Assembly: GCF_011009555.1 (NCBI RefSeq)
Contig: NZ_QXHD01000004.1
Coordinates: forward strand, 3,057,369 to 3,108,002
DNA from: Adonisia turfae CCMR0081
Lineage (GTDB): Bacteria; Cyanobacteriota; Cyanobacteriia; Phormidesmidales; Phormidesmidaceae
Reading direction: 5' to 3'
DNA length: 50,634 nucleotides
Shown: positions 34,763 to 42,774 of the stretch, piece by piece
How the letters are laid out: each line of letters begins with the position of its first letter
Position numbering within the stretch: position 1 is the first letter of the stretch
Notes under the pieces: generated by a model
What the model was told of the DNA's origin: nothing
The model's database searches: none
The model's input: only the letters and a program-made list of their open reading frames with translations
Program-made: the position numbers and the translations under genes

Positions 34763-36718
34763 TCAGCTCAAATACTGATAGGCATGACGCATACACTGGA
34801 TACTCATTTGGAAAACATTACCTAATTCACGGATAAACTCCAATAGTCTTGCCTCATCCTCTGAATCAAAAGGCATGTCACCTATTTTGTTGATGATCTC
34901 GATAACGGCAATCACTTCACCTGTTTGGAAACCAAAAACTGGTAGGGCCAATATATTTCGAGTAATAAAGCCAGCATCTTTATCAATTTGTGGATTAAAG
35001 CGATGGTCATCATAGGGGGATGGAATATTGAGGACTTCTCCTGTGATTGCAACATATCCCGCGATCCCAGTATCAAGCGGCATCTCAATTGCAAAAAGAT
35101 TATTATCTTCATCTATGGCGGTATTGGTACGCAAGACCTGGTTCGAGAGATCCACTAAGAAAACGGCAACTCTCTCTACTCGAAGGGTTTGACCAATCTT
35201 GAGGAAAATAACCTGCAGCAGAACTTGAAGCTTTTGCTTTAACACTGATTTGTCAGGAGATACAGCAGAGTCTAAAAAAGATTGAAGTTCCTGGTTAAGT
35301 TGATCTAGAAAAGCAATAAATTTATCTGTGGATAGAGAGTCTACTCGTCGCCTTAATTCATGGGCGTTTTGAATCAACGATTGATGCCGAGAAACATTGG
35401 TTTCTCGCGCATATAAAATACTGGTTTCCAGAACATTTCCTAGAAATTGGGTTAACTCATAAAACCTGGTCTCATCTGCCTGGTCAAAGGCTGCATCACC
35501 AATTTTATTGAGGGCCTGGATAACGGCACACACTTCACGACTAGAGTTAAAAATCGGCATACAAAGGATACTTCTTGTCCTAAACCCAGTATCCCTATCA
35601 ACTTGAGGATTAAATCTAGAATCGTTATAGGGGTTAGGAATATTTAGACTTTCTCCCGTCGTAGCAACATGACCGGCAATACCAGCATTTAAGGGAATTT
35701 CAATATTAATCGGTTCTCCAGAGGCACTGCGTGCGCTTTGCGACCAAAGCTTATACCGATCTCTATCTACCACGAAAAAAGTTACTTGTTGGGCAGCTAT
35801 CAGCTGAGAAATTTTAATAGAGACCGCCTGTATAATCAAGTTTAGTTTTTGATTGACAGAACGGTTTTTGAGCAGGTTCATCGTACTTAGAATCTGCTCG
35901 AATTCTTTATTAAGCTGCTTCAAGAATATGGAAAATTGCTCAATTGATAATGGATCAATCAATGTTCTAATTTGACTGGTTTCCATTTGAAAAATTTCCG
36001 ACATCAAGTTATTGATGTTCAGCAACAATTCACCCTTGGCCTGGGATAAACGACCATCTTCTAAACTAATAATTCGATCAGCAATATCAAGAATTCGATT
36101 ATCGTGGGTCACTAACACAATGGTGCAGCCTTGTTGTTTGGTGAGCTGCTGCATCAGCTCAACGACATCACGTCCACTGCTTTTATCTAAGGACGCAGTA
36201 GGTTCATCCGCTAGTAGAATTTTGGGTTGATTGACTAGGGCACGGGCAATGGCGACACGCTGTTTTTGCCCTCCCGACATTTGGTGAGGATAGCTTGTTA
36301 TCTGGGGCTTTAAGCCCACAGATTCTAGCATCGCTTCTGCCCGATTCTGGGATCGTTTTCTTGATAGGCCAGGGTTTAGCTTTAGTGCCATCTCAACATT
36401 TTGTCTGGCGGTAAAGAAGGGCACTAAATTATGGTGCTGAAAAATGTAGCCTAGCTGATGGCGCAGTTCTAGCCGTTTGCGATCGCTCGCTTTAGAAATA
36501 TCTCGATTGAGAACCATTAAACAGCCTTCTTGGACTGATCGTAAACCGGCAATTAATGTAAGTAGCGTGGTTTTACCAGACCCTGAAGGCCCAGTTAGAA
36601 TAACAATTTCTCCAGATTCAATGGAAAGGTTAATGTTATATAAAACCTGCTGACGTAGTGTCCGTCGACCATAGTAATGATTGAGGTTTTTAACCTCTAT
36701 AATGGTTTGCTTAGTCAT
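34763..36718 (-). CDS. devA: DevA-type ABC ATPase fused to two cyclic-nucleotide-type GAF domains
   Basis: 651 residues, against about 230-250 for ordinary DevA. Residues 1-230 are a full ABC ATPase of the MacB/LolD/DevA group: Walker A GPSGSGKTT, Q-loop FQHHN, signature MSGGQKQRVAIARAL, Walker B ILLADEPTASLD, H-loop THD. A helical linker leads to two GAF domains (about 290-430 and 490-640). Both keep the NKFDE motif: NKIGDAAFDQADE at 404-416 and NKIGDMPFDSEDE at 610-622, as in the cyclic-nucleotide-binding GAFs of CyaB1/CyaB2 and PDE2/5/6. Each also has IPLxxGIAGxVAxTGE and a NIPxPYxDxRFNP segment. It should power the DevBC exporter, perhaps gated by cAMP, for which a cyclase is encoded at 9.3 kb. 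The fusion is seen; the gating is inference. Confidence 0.87.
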   Translation of the reverse strand: MTKQTIIEVKNLNHYYGRRTLRQQVLYNINLSIESGEIVILTGPSGSGKTTLLTLIAGLRSVQEGCLMVLNRDISKASDRKRLELRHQLGYIFQHHNLVPFFTARQNVEMALKLNPGLSRKRSQNRAEAMLESVGLKPQITSYPHQMSGGQKQRVAIARALVNQPKILLADEPTASLDKSSGRDVVELMQQLTKQQGCTIVLVTHDNRILDIADRIISLEDGRLSQAKGELLLNINNLMSEIFQMETSQIRTLIDPLSIEQFSIFLKQLNKEFEQILSTMNLLKNRSVNQKLNLIIQAVSIKISQLIAAQQVTFFVVDRDRYKLWSQSARSASGEPINIEIPLNAGIAGHVATTGESLNIPNPYNDSRFNPQVDRDTGFRTRSILCMPIFNSSREVCAVIQALNKIGDAAFDQADETRFYELTQFLGNVLETSILYARETNVSRHQSLIQNAHELRRRVDSLSTDKFIAFLDQLNQELQSFLDSAVSPDKSVLKQKLQVLLQVIFLKIGQTLRVERVAVFLVDLSNQVLRTNTAIDEDNNLFAIEMPLDTGIAGYVAITGEVLNIPSPYDDHRFNPQIDKDAGFITRNILALPVFGFQTGEVIAVIEIINKIGDMPFDSEDEARLLEFIRELGNVFQMSIQCMRHAYQYLS

Positions 36719-36759
36719 CGGCTCAGCACACGAAATAAAAAATTATTCAGACTAGACTC

Positions 36760-37923
36760 TTACCTAAAGAGATCAGCAGGATCGGCATCCTTTAGTTTTA
36801 CAATTGCTACAATACTTGCTAACGCACAGGTAATAAACGTTAGCACAAGGACCAAAGCAGCTCTGCTAAAACTCATATCCATAGGCAGCCGAGTAGCGCT
36901 CTGAACTAAATTAAAGAGATAGAGACAAAAAATATATCCGGGAATATACCCCAGAACTGCCATTAACATGCTTTCTTGGAGAACTGTATTGATCAAATAT
37001 TGGTTTGTATAACCAATTGCCTTAAAGGTGGCATAGACAGATAGATAATCTGAAATTTGGGTAAATAGGATTTGATAGACAATTACTCCCCCAAATATCG
37101 AACCAATGACTGCCAATGTATTAAAAATGAACCCAATGGGTGAACCCGTCGTCCAATATTTTTTCTCATTGGCAATCAGTTCTTCTTTTGTCAATACTTC
37201 TATTCCTTTTGGCAAAATACTGACTATCTCCTGTTTAATGGCTTGAGGATCTACTCCCTCTTCTAAATTAACCAGTCCTAAACTTGCTTTAGCCAGGGAA
37301 AAACCTAATAAATTTGAATAGTTAAAATCACTCGTAATCAGGATGCCATTAGCGGATAAAATGCCTCCTCCTAAGGTAAAAAGACCTGCAATGGTAATTT
37401 TTTTATCTGCTATTTCTGTTGTAAACGAGCCTCTCTCCTGAACTTCTTGAATGATAGGCCCATATCCAGGCTTAGCCAGCTGATCATAGAGCCATGTGTT
37501 AGACCGCGTTATGACATCCAGCTGCTGATTAATTTCAGGCAGATTAAATACAGGGCGCTCAGGATCAAAGGCAAAAATAGTAATTTGTTTTTGCGCTAAT
37601 GTTTCTGGGTTTTTGAAGTTGGTCCAATTCATATAAAATGGGCTGGTTTCCGTGACGCCACCAATAGCGGCTACTCGATCCATCACCCGCCGAGGAAATC
37701 CCCGCGCGCTTAGCGCCCAAAAATACTCCAATTGCCCCGGTTGTATAAATAAATCAGCTCTCAGAGATTTATGAATCGTAACTGCATCCTCAAAAATGCC
37801 ATCACGCAGTGCCGTGGTGGTAAACATCAGCGTGACCGAGAGCATGACACTTAACAAGCTCACAAACAGACGAGACTTCTTATGGGTGAGTTGGAGCCAT
37901 GCTTCTGATGTAAAGAAATTCAT
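36760..37923 (-). CDS. devC: DevC-type ABC exporter permease
   Basis: 387 residues. MacB-like topology: a first membrane helix (about 20-40, RLFVSLLSVMLSVTLMFTTT), a large periplasmic part (about 45-265), then three helices (about 268-292, 310-335, 355-378). DevC family features include RADLFIQPG, the SARGFPRR region and the end KLKDADPADLFR. It overlaps the devB stop by four bases (ATGA), and devA follows after 41 bases. With DevB and DevA it should form a tripartite exporter working through a TolC-like outer-membrane protein. The first-known DevBCA exports heterocyst glycolipids; related sets exist in strains without heterocysts, so the cargo here is unknown. Confidence 0.9.
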   Translation of the reverse strand: MNFFTSEAWLQLTHKKSRLFVSLLSVMLSVTLMFTTTALRDGIFEDAVTIHKSLRADLFIQPGQLEYFWALSARGFPRRVMDRVAAIGGVTETSPFYMNWTNFKNPETLAQKQITIFAFDPERPVFNLPEINQQLDVITRSNTWLYDQLAKPGYGPIIQEVQERGSFTTEIADKKITIAGLFTLGGGILSANGILITSDFNYSNLLGFSLAKASLGLVNLEEGVDPQAIKQEIVSILPKGIEVLTKEELIANEKKYWTTGSPIGFIFNTLAVIGSIFGGVIVYQILFTQISDYLSVYATFKAIGYTNQYLINTVLQESMLMAVLGYIPGYIFCLYLFNLVQSATRLPMDMSFSRAALVLVLTFITCALASIVAIVKLKDADPADLFR

Positions 37924-39098
37924 TGGACCGAAGAAGTGATTTGAATGGTAACGTCGGCTTCCATATGAATGAACTGGGTCACTTTCTCACTATCAGATGG
38001 GTTAAGACGAATTTCCACTTCAAAGACCCTGGCATCAATTTCCAAGGCCGGATCATTATCAAAAACTTCTTTTTGCCCTATTTGATGAGAGATCTTTTCC
38101 ACGGTGCCCTGAAGTTCATCAGATAAGGCACTCAATTTGACTATGGCAGCTTGTCCTGCCTGAATTTTGGCAATATCGGTCTCATATACTTCAGCCAGGA
38201 TATACATCTCCTGGGTTTGTCCTAAATCCACAATGCCATTCTGACCCATTTGCTCACCTGGCAAAGTATGAATTTTTAGAATGCGTCCAGCTACTGGAGC
38301 TCGAATACGGGTTAGTTCCAAGTTGGAAGCAGCTGTTACAGCGGCGGCGGTAGCGGCTTTAAGTTCAGCTTGAACAACAGCTATATCCACTGGACGCACC
38401 TCCTCTAACCTTTCTAGAGTGGCACTTTCACGGCGGATCTGCTGAGTACGACTGGACTGAATATTTTCTAATTGAGCTTTTACCTCATTCAACTGGGCCT
38501 GGGCAACCTCAAACTGTTCTTGCTTGTCATCTAAGTCAGAAATACTGATGGCACCATCTTCGTAAAGAACTTGAAAACGTTGATAAGCCTTTTCCGCATT
38601 CTGCAATTCAGCCTGCATACGCTCAATCAAAGCCTTTTTCTCAATCACTTCCGCACGCAATTGAGCTTCTAAATTAGCAATCTCTGCTTCCTGGGCAGCA
38701 ATATCTCCAAGTTTAGCTTCACCAGCCAAGACTTTATCCAGCCGAGCTTTGGCCACTGAAACTCTCTGTTCGGCCATAGCTAACTCTGCTTGCTGGGAAT
38801 AAAACGTATCCAACAAGGCAATTATTTGACCTGCTGTTACCTCATCCCCTTCTTGAACATTCACTTCAGCAATTCGTGCACCAAACAACTGAGACGGGCC
38901 AGATAAACTGATGACGCCGCTCTTGGGGATCACACGCCCTAAAGCAACAACCGTTTCAGGTTTATTGGCATTAATTTCAGGGACTTCTGGCAATGATTGC
39001 ACTGGCTCAGAAGCCTTGGGAAATAGATGCCTATGCACTGCCAATGCAATCATTGCCAGTGTAATACAAGCAATGGCTAGTTTATATCTTCGCTGCAT
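37920..39098 (-). CDS. devB: DevB-type membrane fusion protein (HlyD family)
   Basis: 392 residues from the ATG at 39098; the TTG two codons upstream is less likely. An N-terminal membrane anchor (YKLAIACITLAMIALAVH) is followed by a lipoyl half-motif (GARIAEVNVQEGDEVTAGQI), a long coiled-coil hairpin (about 95-230, Glu/Ala/Gln-rich), the second lipoyl half (RIRAPVAGRILKIHTLPGEQ) and beta domains to the end. It belongs to the DevB family of periplasmic adaptors linking DevAC to an outer-membrane TolC-type channel. First gene of the devB-devC-devA-SDR operon, overlapping devC by four bases. No Shine-Dalgarno is evident. Confidence 0.9.
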   Translation of the reverse strand: MQRRYKLAIACITLAMIALAVHRHLFPKASEPVQSLPEVPEINANKPETVVALGRVIPKSGVISLSGPSQLFGARIAEVNVQEGDEVTAGQIIALLDTFYSQQAELAMAEQRVSVAKARLDKVLAGEAKLGDIAAQEAEIANLEAQLRAEVIEKKALIERMQAELQNAEKAYQRFQVLYEDGAISISDLDDKQEQFEVAQAQLNEVKAQLENIQSSRTQQIRRESATLERLEEVRPVDIAVVQAELKAATAAAVTAASNLELTRIRAPVAGRILKIHTLPGEQMGQNGIVDLGQTQEMYILAEVYETDIAKIQAGQAAIVKLSALSDELQGTVEKISHQIGQKEVFDNDPALEIDARVFEVEIRLNPSDSEKVTQFIHMEADVTIQITSSVQ

Positions 39099-39251
39099 TG
39101 TCAAGTGAATTGAACTGATTTACTGAGCAAATAACTATTCACCAACATGGAATCAGTCCAAGGGCTATGGCTGACGAGTTTAGCTGGGAAATGGCCGAGT
39201 GAAACAGAAACGCTTGCCAAGATATTTTTTACTCTTTAATATACAGTTCCT

Positions 39252-39500
39252 CTACTTAAGAACAGCTTGCTTATTGAACCAATCTAGGGCTGTTTTAATT
39301 TTCTTTGGCTTTTCCTTATACACCACCACAATAGGGACAAGAATCTTATCCTCTGCTGCATCACCCAACTGGTATTGGGTACGTTCTAAAACTTCCTGAA
39401 CTTCATCCATTAATTTCCCGCGACCTTTTTCAAGCTTCTTGATATTCTTTTTGCTCGTCTTACCAAGATTAACAACAACAGGCATTTGAATATTTTTCAT
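39252..39500 (-). CDS. Small basic protein, DUF6200-like
   Basis: 82 residues with an ATG start. The sequence PVVVNLGKTSKKNIKKLEKG followed by GKLMDEV and ILVPIVVVYKEKPKK resembles small DUF6200-type proteins, whose function is not known to me. It is basic, Lys-rich and has no signal peptide or membrane helix. It is 153 bases upstream of devB on the same strand and may share its transcript, but a weak spacer separates them. The family call is moderate; the gene is likely real. Confidence 0.6.
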   Translation of the reverse strand: MKNIQMPVVVNLGKTSKKNIKKLEKGRGKLMDEVQEVLERTQYQLGDAAEDKILVPIVVVYKEKPKKIKTALDWFNKQAVLK

Positions 39501-40019
39501 GGTTCCTAAAAATCCTGATTTTGGTTCGGTTAATGGCTAAGCATGATCAGCATCATGCAACAAGTTGCTCTAATTCAGAGTGAGAAACTAATAAACTAAA
39601 TATTAATTATGGTACATGAAATAATCTCCTATGGAGAGGTAAAGCCAGGAGGGCATAGAGACAAGCGATAAAGCTCGGGATCAAAAGAGTTGACAATGTG
39701 TTTTGTACAGGTGTTCTATAGAACACCTGTACATCCAAAAGCTGGAATTTAATCGGTCTTGCTTTCTAAGATGATTGGAATATAAAATCTCCTTGCCTAC
39801 ATTAACAAATTCAAACGTTCTTATATAAAGAAGACTTATACATGAAAATAACGTTTTCTTTTGAGAATATAGATAGATCCTTACATTTCTAATCATTCAG
39901 CCATTTATAACTAAATGATTAAATTCGAGCAGGTAAACGACCACTTCAAAATAAATCAATTCAAATAAATTTAAAATAATTCAAATGCATCATTGTGTTT
40001 TTAAAAAAGTTTAAGAATC
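39501..40019. other. 519-base divergent spacer with a 30-bp palindrome
   Basis: A+T-rich, between the small DUF6200-like gene (minus) and the ABC1 kinase gene (plus). It contains a perfect 30-bp palindrome (39704-39733). A 71-codon minus-strand frame spans the palindrome but has no family signal, so it is not called. No Shine-Dalgarno precedes the ATG at 40020. Confidence 0.5.
39704..39733. repeat. Perfect 30-bp palindrome
   Basis: Every base from 39704 to 39733 pairs with its mirror about the centre 39718/39719 (core GAACACC on each arm, middle TATA). There is no loop, so as RNA it would fold with at most a 4-base turn; no U-tract follows on either strand. A protein-binding operator or a recombination/mobile-element end is more likely than a terminator. 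Confidence 0.75.
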
Positions 40020-42131
40020 ATGGGTAAGAATCGTAAGCGACCTCGAATTAAAGTGATCAAACCCATAAACGTTAACGGTGACAATGGTTCATCACCAACA
40101 GCTTACACAAACTTGCCCAATATCAAACGATCATCATCTTCCTATCGCGTCCAAAAGGCTGTTAGCAGAGGCATTCAATCATGGCTTTCTCAAACCGCTA
40201 AGCCCTCTAAATCTCGCTTGATCAAACGGAAAAGGCGATCTCAAAAAGTTTTAGAGACTAACTCCCTCGAACCATGGGAAAACAATAGACCCGAATCCCA
40301 TAGTTCCTCGAAGGGGATTGAGGATGAGGCCCCTATTCGCTCTATGCAACGTCGCCAACAGTTAGGTATAAATCCCGATATTTATGGTAGCCCACCACCG
40401 ATGATGAGCATCATGCAAATCCAGGTGAGTTTTCTGCAGGTACTGATGAGATTGGGGGTGTGGATATATGCCATCGTTAAATTTTGGACTCTCATATTTT
40501 GGGATTGGCTACAACGAAAAGATTCGGTAGAGCGCCGCGCCCAGCGGGTACGGATCATATTACAAAGCATGGGGGGGATTTTTATTAAACTTGGTCAACA
40601 AATGGCGATGCGGGTTGACCTATTGCCCTACCCTTACTGCCTTGAGCTATCTAAACTTTTAGATAAGCTACCGCCCGAAACAACAAAGCATGCCATCCAG
40701 GTGATTGAACGGGTTACCCAAAAACCTTTAGCAGACACCTTTACTCAGTTTGACCCAGAACCTATTGGCTCTGCCTCAATTGCCTGCGTTTATCAAGCTG
40801 TTTTACACAATGGCGATAAGGTGGCAGTCAAGGTACGTCGCGCCAATATTGGCAAACTTATGATGGCTGATTGGCAAGCCCTGAATTGGCTGTTAGGGAT
40901 AGTGGAACTGTTAGCCATTGTTCGCCCAGGCACCACCACCTATTTAAGAGCCGATTTACGGGAGGTCATCCTGGGAGAATTAGATTTTCGCCATGAGGCC
41001 CGATACCAGGAAGTTTTTCGTAAAACGGTGAAAGAATCGAAAAATTCCTTTATCAATGCACCAAAGGTCTATTTTGAACTGCTGAGTGAAGATCTTCTAG
41101 TCACAGAATTTGCATCTGGCGTTTGGCTTTGGGAAGTTCTAGCTGCCATTGAGCAGAAGGATAAAGACGCCCTTGCCTATTTGGAAAGCATTGATATCAA
41201 CCCAACAATTGTGGCCAAACGGTTAGCTTGGGCAAATTGCTGGGGTAATTTAGAAAACATTATTTTTCATGCTGATCCCCATCCAGCCAATATTGTGATT
41301 CGGCCTGGCAATAAACTAACGTTTATTGACTTTGGGGCCTGTGGGACCATGAGTGAAAAAACTCGTCGTCATAGCCAACGACTTAATTACTGTTTTATTA
41401 ATAAAAATGTTCGAGGCATGGTGCAAAGTGCCATCAGTGTCTTAGAACCCTTACCTCCCATTGATGTCGATTCATTTGAGCGTGAGTTAGAGCTGATTTA
41501 TTGGCAAGTTGTCTTTGCATTTGAGTCTAAACATGCAGAATGGTGGGAACGGACATCGATGACGGCCTGGTTAGGGGTGATGAAGCTGGCTGGAAAGTAT
41601 CAAATTCCAGTAGCTCGCGACACGTTGAATTTGGTGAGGGCAACGTTACTGTATGACACTATCGTAATGCGGCTGGATAGCAAGATTGATTCTATCAAGT
41701 TGCTGACTAAGTATCTGAAATCCATGGGTAAACAGTCGCGAAAACGGATACGCAAACAGTCACGGAATCTATTCAATCAAGAGCAAAGCTATACGCAACT
41801 GGAAGAATGGTTCAGGTTAGCCGATACAGCCCGTAATCGATTGGAACAGTTTTTGGATTTCCCAAAATATACCTTTACCTCTTTGGTGGATAAGCTGTCT
41901 TATGCTGTTTCTAATATCATGTGGACGGTTGGATTTATTTTGATAGTGGGGGTGGTGTTTGCGATCGCAATTGCAGGCATCCAAAACATCCAGGGAGACA
42001 TGCTCCTCCAGGGAGAGCTTATCAGAAAAGTTTTATCCAACCGTCTGTACCAAGGCTTTATGGTAGCAATAGCCATCATTAGTACTCGTCGTATTTGGTT
42101 TCGGGTTCGAGATCGATCCATTCGTCGTTAG
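40020..42131 (+). CDS. ABC1/UbiB (AarF) family atypical kinase
   Basis: 703 residues with an ATG start. The first 120 residues are basic and low-complexity. The ABC1 core (about 170-480) has the KxGQ motif in FIKLGQQMAMR, the Ala-rich loop IGSASIACVYQA, catalytic Lys in VAVKVRR, catalytic loop HADPHPANIVIR and metal motif FIDFGACG. Two membrane helices lie near the end (about 635-655 and 675-695). UbiB-type proteins are ATPases needed for quinone or prenyl-lipid metabolism; plant and cyanobacterial members affect lipids and stress responses. The exact substrate cannot be read. It lies between the exporter and PKS loci, divergent from the former. Confidence 0.87.
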   Translation: MGKNRKRPRIKVIKPINVNGDNGSSPTAYTNLPNIKRSSSSYRVQKAVSRGIQSWLSQTAKPSKSRLIKRKRRSQKVLETNSLEPWENNRPESHSSSKGIEDEAPIRSMQRRQQLGINPDIYGSPPPMMSIMQIQVSFLQVLMRLGVWIYAIVKFWTLIFWDWLQRKDSVERRAQRVRIILQSMGGIFIKLGQQMAMRVDLLPYPYCLELSKLLDKLPPETTKHAIQVIERVTQKPLADTFTQFDPEPIGSASIACVYQAVLHNGDKVAVKVRRANIGKLMMADWQALNWLLGIVELLAIVRPGTTTYLRADLREVILGELDFRHEARYQEVFRKTVKESKNSFINAPKVYFELLSEDLLVTEFASGVWLWEVLAAIEQKDKDALAYLESIDINPTIVAKRLAWANCWGNLENIIFHADPHPANIVIRPGNKLTFIDFGACGTMSEKTRRHSQRLNYCFINKNVRGMVQSAISVLEPLPPIDVDSFERELELIYWQVVFAFESKHAEWWERTSMTAWLGVMKLAGKYQIPVARDTLNLVRATLLYDTIVMRLDSKIDSIKLLTKYLKSMGKQSRKRIRKQSRNLFNQEQSYTQLEEWFRLADTARNRLEQFLDFPKYTFTSLVDKLSYAVSNIMWTVGFILIVGVVFAIAIAGIQNIQGDMLLQGELIRKVLSNRLYQGFMVAIAIISTRRIWFRVRDRSIRR

Positions 42132-42216
42132 TTCGTCGGTTTACAGGGGAACATGGTGAGCGTCATCATTCCCTTATAAGATCCAGATCACACCTATGGC
42201 CTCCTTTACTTAAACA

Positions 42217-42262
42217 CCTGAATAAACCTGAATTGAAACCTGAATAAACCTGAATTTTTCGG
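42217..42262 (+). repeat. Tandem 22-bp direct repeat, candidate operator
   Basis: CTGAA starts at 42218, 42228, 42240 and 42250 (spacing 10-12-10). Each pair forms a CCTGAATAAACCTGAA unit, repeated at a 22-base interval. The unit matches 15 of 16 bases at 5334-5349. The last site reads CTGAA-TTT-TTCGG, a near copy of the palindrome at 5345-5357. It ends about 90 bases before the rhodanese gene. Confidence 0.6.
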
Positions 42263-42302
42263 GATGTTTTCTGTCGGGGAGTTTTCTGATAATAGATTCA
42301 AC

Positions 42303-42323
42303 GTTGCACAGGAGCTGTGCGAC
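42303..42323 (+). promoter_or_regulatory. Small leader hairpin before the rhodanese gene
   Basis: The arms GTTGCACAG and CTGTGCGAC (42303-42311 and 42315-42323) pair over 9 bp with one G-U, around GAG. It lies 28 bases before the ATG and 16 before the GGAG ribosome site (42340-42343). It may modulate translation. Confidence 0.4.
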
Positions 42324-42351
42324 TCCTAATCACTAAACCGGAGACTATCCC

Positions 42352-42765
42352 ATGCAATCCACATCCAAACCCTGCTGCGTTAACATCTCTCCTAAGGAAT
42401 TTCTAAACTTACCTAACCGACCTATTCTCATTGATGTTCGCATGGAGATAGAGTACAAGACGTTTCGAGCTCCCAATGCCAGGTTAGTGGGGATGACTGA
42501 CGTTCTCTTGGGTCTACGGTCTAAAGAAAGTCGAAAAAATCGCTGGCCTCAGTGGCTACAAGATTTGACTAAAAAGAGAGATACCCCTGTTGCCATTATC
42601 TGCCTGGCTGGCCAACGTAGCTATTTAGTAGGAGAGCAACTGGCTAAAGCCGGGTTTAAGGAAGTTTATAACATCCAGGGGGGCATGATGGAATGGTGCC
42701 GTCTAGGCTTAGATGTGGAAAAGGGGGAAGCTGATGCAATCAATGCTGTCGTTGCAGCGGCATAG
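42352..42765 (+). CDS. Rhodanese-like domain protein
   Basis: 137 residues with an ATG start and GGAG eight bases upstream. A single rhodanese domain: NRPILIDVRMEIEY, ICLAGQRSYLVGEQLAKAGF and VYNIQGGMMEW. The catalytic Cys is in the loop CLAGQRS (about residue 84), which ends in Arg-Ser as in active sulfurtransferases. A Cys pair near the N-terminus (KPCCVN) is an extra. Likely role: sulfur transfer or thiol redox signalling in the cytoplasm. Its stop is nine bases from the stop of the convergent PKS gene. Confidence 0.85.
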   Translation: MQSTSKPCCVNISPKEFLNLPNRPILIDVRMEIEYKTFRAPNARLVGMTDVLLGLRSKESRKNRWPQWLQDLTKKRDTPVAIICLAGQRSYLVGEQLAKAGFKEVYNIQGGMMEWCRLGLDVEKGEADAINAVVAAA

Positions 42766-42774
42766 TTGCCCCAG

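Noticed and set aside
34763..39098. Reading the DevBCA set as proof of heterocysts
   Set aside because: Related DevBCA exporters occur in strains without heterocysts, and no heterocyst-specific gene was seen here.
39681..39896. 71-codon minus-strand frame across the 30-bp palindrome
   Set aside because: It reads through a palindrome in an A+T-rich spacer and resembles nothing I know.
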